Part shown: positions 7,386-14,243 of the stretch, one piece after another
Layout: each line of letters opens with the position of its first letter
How positions within the stretch are numbered: the stretch's first letter is position 1
Assembly: GCA_910578825.1 (NCBI GenBank)
Contig: CAJTSB010000005.1
Location: 1-64,000 of the forward strand
Length of the DNA: 64,000 nt
Direction of reading: 5' to 3'
Origin: an uncultured Lachnospiraceae bacterium
GTDB taxonomy: Bacteria; Bacillota; Clostridia; Lachnospirales; Lachnospiraceae
Notes under the pieces: model-generated
Seen by the model: the letters and a program-made list of their open reading frames with translations, nothing else
What the model was told of the DNA's origin: nothing
The model's database searches: none
Program-made: the position numbers and the translations under genes

Positions 7386-7610
7386 ATGAATAAAGAAAAA
7401 AGTACAGAAATTAGTGAAGAAAAAGAAGAAAATTATATGACAATAGGAATGAGTTTAGGAATGTGCTTTGGAGTAGCAGGTGGAATAGTAGTAGGAATTT
7501 TAATCGAAGATATTGGTATTTGTATAGGTTTTGGAATATGTATAGGTATGATTTTGGGTATGGCAATAGGTTCAGCTATAAAAAAGGATAGCAACAATAA
7601 TTCAAAGTAA
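7386..7610 (+). CDS. Glycine-zipper-like small membrane protein (74 aa), element cargo
   Basis: A charged, glutamate/lysine-rich N-terminus of about 17 residues is followed by two hydrophobic segments dense in Gly, Met and Ile (GMSLGMCFGVAGGIVVGIL and GFGICIGMILGMAIGSAI) and a basic tail. The GxxxG spacing suggests tightly packed helices or oligomerisation in the membrane. GAGAGG precedes ATG 7386. Function not recognised. Such proteins occur beside bacteriocin or immunity genes in Firmicutes, but nothing here proves that role. Confidence 0.7.
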   Translation: MNKEKSTEISEEKEENYMTIGMSLGMCFGVAGGIVVGILIEDIGICIGFGICIGMILGMAIGSAIKKDSNNNSK

Positions 7611-7677
7611 CTATAAATTTAAGTTTATATTGTTAGAAGGATAAACTAATATTTTTATGCGAGGAGAAAACGTTTTT

Positions 7678-8286
7678 ATGGAATGGAAACATAAAATAAA
7701 AGATGAATGTTTTGCAGATGAATTAGAAGAAATGATAATCGACTATATTAAAGCCGGATTTTGGTCAAATGATAAAATTTTAATGGAATGTGAGCAATAC
7801 ATGGAAGATTATTATGCCGATGAATGCGATAATATAACAAGAAAAGACTTGCTTGAAATAATCGAAACACTTCGCAAAGAATTCTCCAATATGGGAAATC
7901 AGGAAAATTTTTTAAAGTTAAAGTCAGTTTTTGATTCCCTTATGAAACAGGGGATTGTTGCATTGCATTATGCCGGATATACTCAGTCAGACGGATTTGA
8001 TGATTGTAATGAAATAGCGGCAGGGTTACATGAAAAAGGAGATAAGCCGATTGGCTGCTGCTTTTATACAGAACAGGATTTGGGACATATCTTACATGAT
8101 GAAAGCGCTCTGCTTTATTTCTCTTTTGGTAATTACTTTGAAAAACCAACCGCAGAAGAAATCGGGCAGGTAATCGTTGATGAGTTAAAGGAGGCTGGGT
8201 TTTGTGTTCAGTGGGACGGAACTGCCAAAACAAAAATTGCAATTAAAAACTTCAAATGGGATAAGCATTATACGGAAGGTGAATAG
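7678..8286 (+). CDS. DUF6891-like protein (202 aa), element cargo
   Basis: A soluble acidic protein. The C-terminal half has the pattern I associate with DUF6891: ALHYAGYTQSDGFDD, then GCCFYTEQDLGHIL, then YFSFGNYF, then an E-IG-VIVDELKEAGF segment and QWDGTAKTKIAI. The N-terminal 80 residues are helical and charged. I use ATG 7678 because GAGGAG at 7661-7666 serves it, whereas ATG 7657 lies upstream of that site. The function is unknown. Family members often sit among immunity-like genes of polymorphic toxin loci. The domain name is from memory and should be confirmed. Confidence 0.75.
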   Translation: MEWKHKIKDECFADELEEMIIDYIKAGFWSNDKILMECEQYMEDYYADECDNITRKDLLEIIETLRKEFSNMGNQENFLKLKSVFDSLMKQGIVALHYAGYTQSDGFDDCNEIAAGLHEKGDKPIGCCFYTEQDLGHILHDESALLYFSFGNYFEKPTAEEIGQVIVDELKEAGFCVQWDGTAKTKIAIKNFKWDKHYTEGE

Positions 8287-8336
8287 GTTACAGATGACTT
8301 GAGTTTTTGAGAAAAACATATCGGCAGGTGGGCGTC

Positions 8337-8762
8337 ATGGAGGAATTATTGGTTTATGCAATTTTGCTTTATGAGGGGTTAGTAACTGAAAATGAGTACA
8401 GTAAACGACTTGATGAATTATTTCTTGACAACCCTGAAAATGGTGACTTGCTTTATTTAGAATGGGAAACTGACATTAAAAAAGCCATTATTTATGTGAG
8501 AACACATATTGATTACAGAACTATTGACTTTGAACAGTTTGGCAGAATCTTAATGGGCAAATTAAAGGTGGCTTATATAAATTGTCTGGACATTAAATGT
8601 TTTGCAAGCCGAATGTATAGCTTGTGGGCAAGCCTTCCTGGGGACATCCAGAATATAGAGCCATTTTGGGAGCTATGCTATGCTGATGATCCTTTATCAT
8701 GGGGAGATGAAAAACAGACCAGAGCCATTTATGAGCATATGCTGGGTTACTATGAAGATTAA
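8337..8762 (+). CDS. Hypothetical protein (141 aa), element cargo
   Basis: A soluble, acidic, mostly helical protein beginning MEELLVYAILLYEGLV and ending EHMLGYYED. ATG 8337 follows GGTGGG; a TTG at 8307 in the same frame is an alternative start. The gene comes 50 bases after the DUF6891-like gene and overlaps the next frame by 11 bases. I do not recognise a domain. Its size, acidity and neighbours resemble immunity proteins, which is only a guess. Confidence 0.6.
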   Translation: MEELLVYAILLYEGLVTENEYSKRLDELFLDNPENGDLLYLEWETDIKKAIIYVRTHIDYRTIDFEQFGRILMGKLKVAYINCLDIKCFASRMYSLWASLPGDIQNIEPFWELCYADDPLSWGDEKQTRAIYEHMLGYYED

Positions 8763-9015
8763 GTTAAATAACAATTCCAATTTATCATTTATTGATGAAG
8801 GGAAATTTCCAGACTGCAATCTGCCATTTCGGATAACAGATCTGCTCAGTCATTATTTGATTCTGGAATGTGAAAAGGATAAAATGCCGCAAATGCGCTG
8901 GGCGTTTCAGATTCTTGGAAGGCATCTGAACCTACATGCTCCAAATGCAGACAAAATTCATACCATATTTTGGAACGGGCATACGCACATGAACAGTGCG
9001 ATCAGCAGACGGTGA
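8752..9015 (+). CDS. Hypothetical protein, possibly frameshifted fragment (87 aa), element cargo
   Basis: Starts at ATG 8752, overlapping the previous gene, and encodes MKIKLNNNSNLSFIDEG through HTIFWNGHTH to a stop at 9013-9015. The adjacent frame opens at 8993 and runs on (CEQVDYLCWGQHHF, then ELPVPTHLQQFL) into the next gene. A single-base shift within 8993-9012 would join both into one protein of roughly 290 residues. I therefore suspect either two overlapping genes or one gene broken by a frameshift. No domain recognised. Confidence 0.45.
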   Translation: MKIKLNNNSNLSFIDEGKFPDCNLPFRITDLLSHYLILECEKDKMPQMRWAFQILGRHLNLHAPNADKIHTIFWNGHTHMNSAISRR

Positions 9016-9139
9016 ATCATTGTTTTGTGAGCAGGTTGATTACCTGTGTTGGGGGCAGCACCACTTTTCAGAAGAGCTGGGCTGGAAGATAGAGAACTGC
9101 CAGCATTTTATTATGAAAGCTGAAACGGAGGATAAATAT

Positions 9140-9619
9140 ATGGAGTTACCAGTTCCAACACATTTACAGCAGTTCCTTATCCCTGCCGGGGATAAAAACA
9201 GCGAAAATGAAGTGAGAGGAAACATACAATGTACCTGTGGCAGTAGGGAATTTGTAATATGGGAGAGCAATAAACGCCATATTATCAAATCAGTATGCAA
9301 CCAGTGCAAAAAAGAAATATTGTTGTTTGATGCCGGAAAGCATGGGTGGAATGGATTTGTTTGTAAGGAAGATGAGTTTATGAACCGGGCTATGCCTTTT
9401 CAGAAATACACTTGTCCTGTATGTGGCAAAGATGTTTTTGGCGTCGCTGTATATATTTCCTCGCAGGGAAAAGAGGATTTTATAGAGGAGTGTGTCTCTT
9501 ATGATGAATCTTTTTCGGAAGGGGACTGGATTAACGGGTTTGAATGTATTGTGTTTTCCCTTTCCTGTAAAGAATGTGGTTCTGCGAATGATGAATGGGC
9601 AGTTTTGGAGACAATGTAG
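9140..9619 (+). CDS. Zinc-ribbon-like cysteine-rich protein (159 aa), element cargo
   Basis: ATG 9140 follows CGGAGG. Three cysteine pairs stand out: CTCG with CNQCK (residues about 31-60), CPVCGKD near 95 and CKEC near 147, the usual look of treble-clef or zinc-ribbon metal sites. The same frame is open upstream to 8993, so a longer form is possible (see 8752-9015). Function unknown. DNA, RNA or protein binding through zinc is a reasonable guess. Confidence 0.6.
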   Translation: MELPVPTHLQQFLIPAGDKNSENEVRGNIQCTCGSREFVIWESNKRHIIKSVCNQCKKEILLFDAGKHGWNGFVCKEDEFMNRAMPFQKYTCPVCGKDVFGVAVYISSQGKEDFIEECVSYDESFSEGDWINGFECIVFSLSCKECGSANDEWAVLETM

Positions 9620-9705
9620 AAGTGCTGAATTTAAAGTTTTTCAGCGAAATTATCACGATGGAAACAGTTACTGTTGTTGAAAATGCCACAGGTGAAATAT
9701 GCCAG

Positions 9706-9751
9706 ATTATCTTAATTTTCCGATTAGGGCAATTTCTATTAAGATAATTTT
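9706..9751 (+). terminator. Hairpin terminator candidate inside the element
   Basis: ATTATCTTAAT at 9706-9716 pairs perfectly with ATTAAGATAAT at 9738-9748 around a 21-base loop, followed by a short T run. It separates the zinc-ribbon gene from the AraC-fragment/clpP pair. Confidence 0.5.
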
Positions 9752-9793
9752 AGAAAGTTGTGCTATATTAAATTAGGGAAAGGAGTGCCAGAT

Positions 9794-10063
9794 ATGAATA
9801 ATAATACAGTTGTAAAGAAGGTAGTAGACTATATAGAAACACACATTAATGAGGATTTATCGCTTGATAAAATAGCAAATGCATTAAGTTATTCAAAATT
9901 CTATATAGCTAGGATTTTTACGGAAGAAACATATAAATGTACGCCTAATATTTATCGAAAAAATGGTGTGTTCTATCCTAAACAAACGAAAATATGCATG
10001 ATGAGTTCGGTTAATGGATACCCATTTATGTATTATTTAGCAGGAGGTAAGTTAACGGCATGA
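9794..10063 (+). CDS. AraC-type helix-turn-helix stub (89 aa), element cargo
   Basis: Residues 1-55 match the first half of an AraC/XylS DNA-binding domain (VDYIETHINEDLSLDKIA, SYSKFYIARIF). The second helix-turn-helix and any ligand domain are absent. Instead the frame ends in an unrelated tail (CMMSSVNGYPFMYYLAGG). AGGAG precedes ATG 9794. The stop overlaps the clpP start by 4 bases (ATGA), so the two are translationally coupled. It may be a truncated regulator, or a real small regulator of clpP. Confidence 0.6.
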   Translation: MNNNTVVKKVVDYIETHINEDLSLDKIANALSYSKFYIARIFTEETYKCTPNIYRKNGVFYPKQTKICMMSSVNGYPFMYYLAGGKLTA

Positions 10064-10650
10064 GTACAATTCCTTATGTTATTGAACAGACAAGTCGAGG
10101 AGAACGTAGTTATGATATTTTTTCAAGGCTGTTGTCTGACAGAATTGTTCTTTTAGGAGAAGAAGTAAGTGATGTTTCAGCAAGTTTGATTATAGCACAA
10201 ATGCTATTTTTAGAATCACAAGACCCAGGAAAAGATATTCAGTTATATATTAATAGTCCAGGCGGTTCTGTTTCGGCGGGTTTTGCTATATATGACACAA
10301 TGCAATATGTCAAATGTGATGTTTCGACAATATGTATAGGTCTTGCTGCCAGTTTTGGAGCCTTTTTATTGGCGGGAGGCGCAAAAGGAAAACGTTTTGC
10401 CTTGCCTAATGCAGAAATTATGATACATCAGCCTGCTATTCATGGAAATGGGATTCAAGGACAGGCAACCGATATAAAGATTACATCTGATCACATACAA
10501 AAAAGCAAGGAACGATTAAATAGTATTTTATCTGAAAATACGGGTAAAAGTATTGATGAAGTTTCTATTGCTACGGAACGTGATAATTATATGACTGCAA
10601 AAGAAGCCATGGAATTTGGCATAATTGATAAAATTATAGACAGGCGTTGA
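10060..10650 (+). CDS. clpP: ClpP-family serine protease, element-borne paralogue (196 aa)
   Basis: The proteolytic chamber subunit normally paired with ClpX or ClpC/ClpA unfoldases. Length and sequence are full ClpP: SPGGS near 66-70, nucleophile Ser98 in GLAASFGAFLL, His123 in MIHQP and Asp175 in ERDNYMTA, so the Ser-His-Asp triad is intact. The start overlaps the AraC-like stub, with CAGGAGG upstream. It is not in the usual tig-clpP-clpX setting, so it is an accessory copy. In an excisable element it might tune a repressor, the recombinase or sporulation factors, but the sequence does not tell which. Confidence 0.93.
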   Translation: MSTIPYVIEQTSRGERSYDIFSRLLSDRIVLLGEEVSDVSASLIIAQMLFLESQDPGKDIQLYINSPGGSVSAGFAIYDTMQYVKCDVSTICIGLAASFGAFLLAGGAKGKRFALPNAEIMIHQPAIHGNGIQGQATDIKITSDHIQKSKERLNSILSENTGKSIDEVSIATERDNYMTAKEAMEFGIIDKIIDRR

Positions 10651-10811
10651 TTTTAGGTAGATAAAGTAATTTGGTTTTCTCTTTCTTTCACGAGGCGTGC
10701 GAAAACTCAAGACAGGGTATTGGGTTCCAGTAAGTGGGAAGGCGGACTTGACCTGTTTATAATATTCCGGTAAATGATATGTAATTTGAATTTTTTATCA
10801 GAAATAGAAAT

Positions 10812-10846
10812 GGGTAGGAGAAATAAAATCTCCTGCCTGTTTCTTT
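10812..10846 (+). terminator. Terminator upstream of the recombinase module
   Basis: GGGTAGGAGA at 10812-10821 pairs with TCTCCTGCCT at 10830-10839 (one wobble pair) around an AATAAAA loop, followed by a T-rich tract. It isolates the recombinase genes from read-through of clpP. The stretch 10651-10929 otherwise shows no gene. Confidence 0.7.
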
Positions 10847-10929
10847 ATTTTTTTATTGAAAATATAATAAGCATTTCATTTGAAGGAGTTGAATAAAATG
10901 TAAAAAATAAAAAAAGGTGGCAGGCGAAA

Positions 10930-11070
10930 GTGACGGTTGAACAGAAAAGCATCATGGATGAATATGAAGTTCAGGTGAAGTTACATATTAATGAACAGCT
11001 ATATGATAAAGGTCTTATTTCAAAGGAATTATACAATAAGGCAAAGAAGATGATAATAAAAAACCGTTGA
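10930..11070 (+). CDS. Small recombinase-associated protein (46 aa)
   Basis: A GTG start at 10930 after AGGTGG, stop at 11068-11070. It encodes VTVEQKSIMDEYEVQVKLHI, then EQLYDKGLISKELYNKAKKM. The GLIS-KE-Y pattern is SHOCT-like. Short proteins of this form often precede serine recombinases in clostridial elements. It lies 65 bases ahead of the recombinase gene on the same strand. A role as excision cofactor (directionality factor) is plausible but not shown. Confidence 0.65.
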   Translation: MTVEQKSIMDEYEVQVKLHINEQLYDKGLISKELYNKAKKMIIKNR

Positions 11071-11135
11071 CGAAAAATTAGATAAAATATGTAATGATTA
11101 GGTACAAAAAGATATAAAAAGGAGCAGATGTCTAT

Positions 11136-12785
11136 ATGGATTTATATAATATAAGAAGAGAACTGAATAGTGGAAAGTCTATTTATGATATTCCGATGAG
11201 AGTTACGTATTATGCAAGAGTGTCTACGGAAAAAGATGAACAGTTACATTCCTTATCGGCACAGATAAAATACTATTCCGATATGATAAACAGCAATTCA
11301 CGTTGGGAGTTTGTTGAGGGGTATATAGATGAAGGTTTAAGTGCGACAAGCGTAAAAAAGAGAGAGAGTTTCCTTACAATGATTGAGGATGCAAAGTTAG
11401 GAAAATTTGATTTTATTATTACGAAAGAAATTTCCCGTTTTTCAAGAAACACCGTAGACAGTATTCAATATACACAGCAGCTATTATCATTTGGCGTGGG
11501 CGTCTTGTTCCAGTCAGACAATATCAATACGTTACTGCCGGACAGCGAGCTGCGGCTGACAATTATGAGCAGCATTGCGCAGGATGAGGTGCGTAAGATT
11601 TCTGAGAGAGTGAGGTTTGGCTTTAAACGAGCAATAGAAAAAGGTTCCGTGTTGGGAAATAACAGGATTTGGGGTTATAAAAAAGATAATGGAAAACTTG
11701 TTATCGTGGAAGAAGAAGCGGAAATAATCAGGGAAATCTTTGATATGTATGTGAACCAGCGTTTAGGCATGCGGGTAATATCAAGGGTTTTAGGGGAGCA
11801 GGGCGTCAAAAATTCCAGGAACAATGACCTGGCTACCAGTACCATCAGAAATATCATTGCAAATCCAAAGTATAAAGGTTACTATTGCGGAAATAAGACA
11901 CAGAAATATGACTACAGGCATAATGCCAGAAAATATATTGAACCGGAAGAATGGGTAATGTATGAGGATAAAGAAAATGTTCCGCCGATTGTATCAGAGG
12001 AATTATGGGACAGGGCAAATATGATTCTTAATAAGCGGGGAACTGCTTTAAAAGAGTCAGCAGCCACAGGCGCATATACGAACCGGTACAAATATAGTGG
12101 TAAAATCATATGTATGGAACACGGAACTTCCTACCACCACAAGATGTACAAATACAAAAGCGGGACAAAGGAAGTCTGGCAGTGTAAGGTTTATTCTCAA
12201 AAGGGAAGGAATGCCTGTGAGTCACCGACAATCTATACAACAGAGCTTGATGAAGTAATGAAACAGATTTGCCGGGATTTGATTATAAATAAATCAAATA
12301 TCATACATGATTTAATAAAGATATATACGGATGTTTCAGGGCAATCTACCATAGAGCAGGATATGGCAAAGTACAGACTGGAAATTAATGATTTGCTGAA
12401 AAAAAAGGACAAGCTGCTGGATTTGAGTATAAAAGGCAGAATTTCTGACGATGAATTTGAAGAAAGAAACAATTTCTTCAACGCTCAGATTGAGCAAGCC
12501 AAGGAAAAAATTAAGCAGCTAGAGGAGGACAAGCAGAAAAATAAGTGTGTGATTAATACGATTAATACTTTTCGAGGACTGATTTCCAATGAGCTCGATT
12601 TTGAAGAAGGCATCAGTGATGGAATGGTGGATACGATTCTTGACCGGATAGAGGTAGAGAAAACAGAGAAAAGAAATATTGTAAAACTAAAAGTTTATTT
12701 AAAAGTCGTGGATGAGTCGATGTCCTTTTGGATTAAAAGGAAACGTGGCAGTGAAACTTCTGTTTGTAGCGAACCATACACATGA
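11136..12785 (+). CDS. Large serine recombinase of the spoIVA element (549 aa)
   Basis: A site-specific recombinase expected to excise and integrate the element. The resolvase catalytic domain spans about residues 21-170, with nucleophile Ser30 in YYARVST and the conserved SRFSRN and SSIAQDEVRKISERV blocks. Then come the recombinase domain (about 185-290), a cysteine-containing zinc-ribbon region (about 320-370) and a coiled coil (about 405-470), as in large serine integrases and the skin recombinase. The ribosome site AAAGGAG precedes ATG 11136. The last codons run across the right core (CCATACA), and the stop TGA at 12783-12785 lies in spoIVA sequence, so the C-terminus changes when the element circularises. 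Confidence 0.95.
   Translation: MDLYNIRRELNSGKSIYDIPMRVTYYARVSTEKDEQLHSLSAQIKYYSDMINSNSRWEFVEGYIDEGLSATSVKKRESFLTMIEDAKLGKFDFIITKEISRFSRNTVDSIQYTQQLLSFGVGVLFQSDNINTLLPDSELRLTIMSSIAQDEVRKISERVRFGFKRAIEKGSVLGNNRIWGYKKDNGKLVIVEEEAEIIREIFDMYVNQRLGMRVISRVLGEQGVKNSRNNDLATSTIRNIIANPKYKGYYCGNKTQKYDYRHNARKYIEPEEWVMYEDKENVPPIVSEELWDRANMILNKRGTALKESAATGAYTNRYKYSGKIICMEHGTSYHHKMYKYKSGTKEVWQCKVYSQKGRNACESPTIYTTELDEVMKQICRDLIINKSNIIHDLIKIYTDVSGQSTIEQDMAKYRLEINDLLKKKDKLLDLSIKGRISDDEFEERNNFFNAQIEQAKEKIKQLEEDKQKNKCVINTINTFRGLISNELDFEEGISDGMVDTILDRIEVEKTEKRNIVKLKVYLKVVDESMSFWIKRKRGSETSVCSEPYT
12754..12780 (+). other. Right attachment site (attR) of the spoIVA element
   Basis: Core CCATACA at 12774-12780. The arm AAACTTCTGTTTGTAGC at 12754-12770 is the inverted complement, 14 of 17 positions, of 7013-7029 at the other end. 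Sequence to the right, from 12781, is native spoIVA. Confidence 0.8.
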
Positions 12786-13054
12786 TACGCGCAAACGTGG
12801 AGACGGAAATCGCGCCCATCATCGGCAGTGAGGAACAGGCGCAGGATTTGATTGGCTATATCAAGACGTCCCGCGACCAGGAAGAGGGAATCTGGCAGAC
12901 CAATATTTTTGGCAAATCCATTGGGGAGCTGGTGGAGGACGGCATCCGCAGCAAGATTACGATGATGGATGACGAGAGCCAGGTGAAACTTCAGGATACG
13001 ATGCAGAAGATTGTCAATGACAGCAACGGCGGGCTGGTATGTATTATCATATAA
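12782..13054 (+). CDS. spoIVA: spoIVA 3' segment (C-terminal 90 residues)
   Basis: Encodes MIRANVETEIAPIIGSEEQ through NIFGKSIGELVEDG to SNGGLVCIII, the typical SpoIVA C-terminus including the hydrophobic end. The ATG at 12782 is an internal methionine codon of native spoIVA rather than a proven start; no ribosome site stands before it. It joins in frame to 5791-7004 after removal of the element, giving 495 codons. A strong terminator follows at 13062. In the interrupted state this piece is probably not translated, or only from read-through. Confidence 0.9.
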   Translation: MIRANVETEIAPIIGSEEQAQDLIGYIKTSRDQEEGIWQTNIFGKSIGELVEDGIRSKITMMDDESQVKLQDTMQKIVNDSNGGLVCIII

Positions 13055-13061
13055 GAAGAGG

Positions 13062-13101
13062 GTGTCCCTCAGGCTGCGTGGCAGTCTGGGGGATGCTTTG
13101 T
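13062..13101 (+). terminator. Strong terminator of spoIVA
   Basis: A 16-bp fully paired stem (with G-T wobbles), GTGTCCCTCAGGCTGC at 13062-13077 and GCAGTCTGGGGGATGC at 13081-13096, closed by a GTG loop and followed by TTTGTT. Confidence 0.8.
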
Positions 13102-13165
13102 TCCTGTTGCAGGAGGGAGCGCATATGTATTCCCGTATCCGTTACGGCAATTGGAAAATCTTCCG

Positions 13166-13194
13166 TTGACTTTTATTGTGCAGAGAATTACAAT
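13166..13194 (+). promoter_or_regulatory. SigA-type promoter of the MBL-fold gene
   Basis: TTGACT at 13166-13171 and TACAAT at 13189-13194, spacer 17 bases, 33 bases upstream of the gene at 13228. Confidence 0.65.
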
Positions 13195-13227
13195 GGAAAA
13201 AGAACATTTTAAGGTAAGAGGACAGCT

Positions 13228-14013
13228 ATGAAGATAATTTATATCCATCACAGTACGTTCTGTGTGGAGACAGATGGGAAGGTATTAATCTTTGATTATT
13301 ACAGTGGCAAAGGACTGCCTTCCTGTGAGTATCATGGGAAGATTCCCGATTATCCTGAGGATACGCCGATTTATGTCTTTGCCAGTCATGCCCACCGGGA
13401 TCATTTCGACACGAGGGTTTTAACTTGGAGTGAACATTATCGCAATATTCATTTTATCTTTGCCAAGGAAGTGAAGAAGAAACTCGGCGCATCCATGTTG
13501 AAACGCATGGGATTCGGGGAGGAGATACGGCAGAAGATTACGTATGTCAGACCCGGACAGGCATATGAGATTGCGGGCGTGACGGTAGAAACGCTGCTTT
13601 CCACGGACAGTGGCGTGGCATTTCTTGTGACGGTTGCCGACAGGACAATTTACCACGCAGGCGATTTGAACTGGTGGCGCTGGGAAGGGGAATCGGATGA
13701 GTTCAACCTTAGCCAGGAGCGGAATTATAAGCGTCAGATTGCGCATTTAAAGGACAGGAAGATAGACGTGTCTTTCGTGGTGGTGGATCCAAGACAGGAA
13801 AAGGACAAGTTTCTGGGAATCGATTGTTTTCTGCAGCAGGTAGACAGTGGATATGTAATTCCCATGCATCTATGGAAACAGTATGATTTGGTGAAGGAAT
13901 ACCGTGAAAAACCTGAGAATCAACCGTTCCGCGAGCGGATACTTGTGTTTGACGGGGAGAATCAGGCAGTTGTTTTGGTGAGTAAAACGGTTGCCCGGAG
14001 TATTATCATATGA
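13228..14013 (+). CDS. MBL-fold metal-dependent hydrolase, UlaG-like (261 aa)
   Basis: A cytoplasmic metallo-beta-lactamase-fold enzyme. The metal motif HAHRDH is at residues 54-59, preceded by the family's opening IYIHHSTFCVETD. Further ligands are likely at His154/Asp156 (YHAGDLNWW) and in the C-terminal MHLW motif. The substrate is unknown; UlaG-like members include lactonases and phosphodiesterases. It is monocistronic by its own promoter. TAAGAGGAC lies before the start ATG. Confidence 0.85.
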   Translation: MKIIYIHHSTFCVETDGKVLIFDYYSGKGLPSCEYHGKIPDYPEDTPIYVFASHAHRDHFDTRVLTWSEHYRNIHFIFAKEVKKKLGASMLKRMGFGEEIRQKITYVRPGQAYEIAGVTVETLLSTDSGVAFLVTVADRTIYHAGDLNWWRWEGESDEFNLSQERNYKRQIAHLKDRKIDVSFVVVDPRQEKDKFLGIDCFLQQVDSGYVIPMHLWKQYDLVKEYREKPENQPFRERILVFDGENQAVVLVSKTVARSIII

Positions 14014-14019
14014 TATAAT
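13991..14019 (+). promoter_or_regulatory. Promoter of the small membrane gene and alaS
   Basis: TTGCCC at 13991-13996, a 17-base spacer and TATAAT at 14014-14019. The -35 box overlaps the end of the upstream coding region. No T-box leader follows, which is notable for an aminoacyl-tRNA synthetase gene in Firmicutes. Confidence 0.6.
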
Positions 14020-14079
14020 AGGGCATAAAAAGTAGCAGATACAGAAATTAAGAGAACCAAGAACAGGAGGTGCGTGAGC

Positions 14080-14223
14080 ATGTTTTTGTCCAGTCTTTTA
14101 CAGTATGCAATAAAATTTGTTTTGTTTGCAGCGGTAGCGTTAGCCGGGATATTTATCGGTAAGGCGCTGCGTGGCAGGAAAGATGCGAAGATGGCAGCAG
14201 AGCAGATGCAGGAAGAGAAATAG
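14080..14223 (+). CDS. Small single-pass membrane protein upstream of alaS (47 aa)
   Basis: AGGAGG at 14065-14070 and ATG 14080. The frame encodes one membrane helix (FVLFAAVALAGIFIGKAL) and then a basic-acidic amphipathic tail (RGRKDAKMAAEQMQEE). It stops 20 bases before alaS, likely in the same transcript. Function unknown. Confidence 0.7.
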   Translation: MFLSSLLQYAIKFVLFAAVALAGIFIGKALRGRKDAKMAAEQMQEEK

Positions 14224-14243
14224 ACAGTTGGAGGAAATTTGTT

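Larger units (their letters stand above)
6998..12773 (+). mobile_element. Skin-like intervening element in spoIVA (5,776 bp) with large serine recombinase
   Basis: The element is bounded by CCATACA at 6998-7004 and again at 12774-12780. Joining 7004 to 12781 gives codons for SPSIHMIRANVETEIAP, a normal uninterrupted SpoIVA sequence in the right frame, and a total of 495 codons, close to the usual family length of about 492. It carries a large serine recombinase at its right end, a 46-aa recombinase-associated gene, clpP, an AraC-type fragment and several small unknown genes. It has no capsid, relaxase or replication genes. It looks visibly more AT-rich than the spoIVA halves. The precedents are skin in sigK and other elements that interrupt sporulation genes and leave the mother-cell chromosome. 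Confidence 0.92.

Noticed and set aside
11020..11060. SigE promoter for the recombinase (TATACAATA within the 46-aa gene)
   Set aside because: The -10-like word is good, but the best upstream -35-like words are only about 10 bases away rather than 14, so I do not call a promoter.
6998..12780. Element as a prophage or conjugative transposon
   Set aside because: No capsid, portal, terminase, relaxase, type IV coupling or replication gene is visible. Only a recombinase, clpP, a small associated gene and small cargo genes are present.
14020..14243. T-box riboswitch before alaS
   Set aside because: No AGGGTGG-like T-box motif or large leader structure; the space is taken by a short membrane-protein gene.
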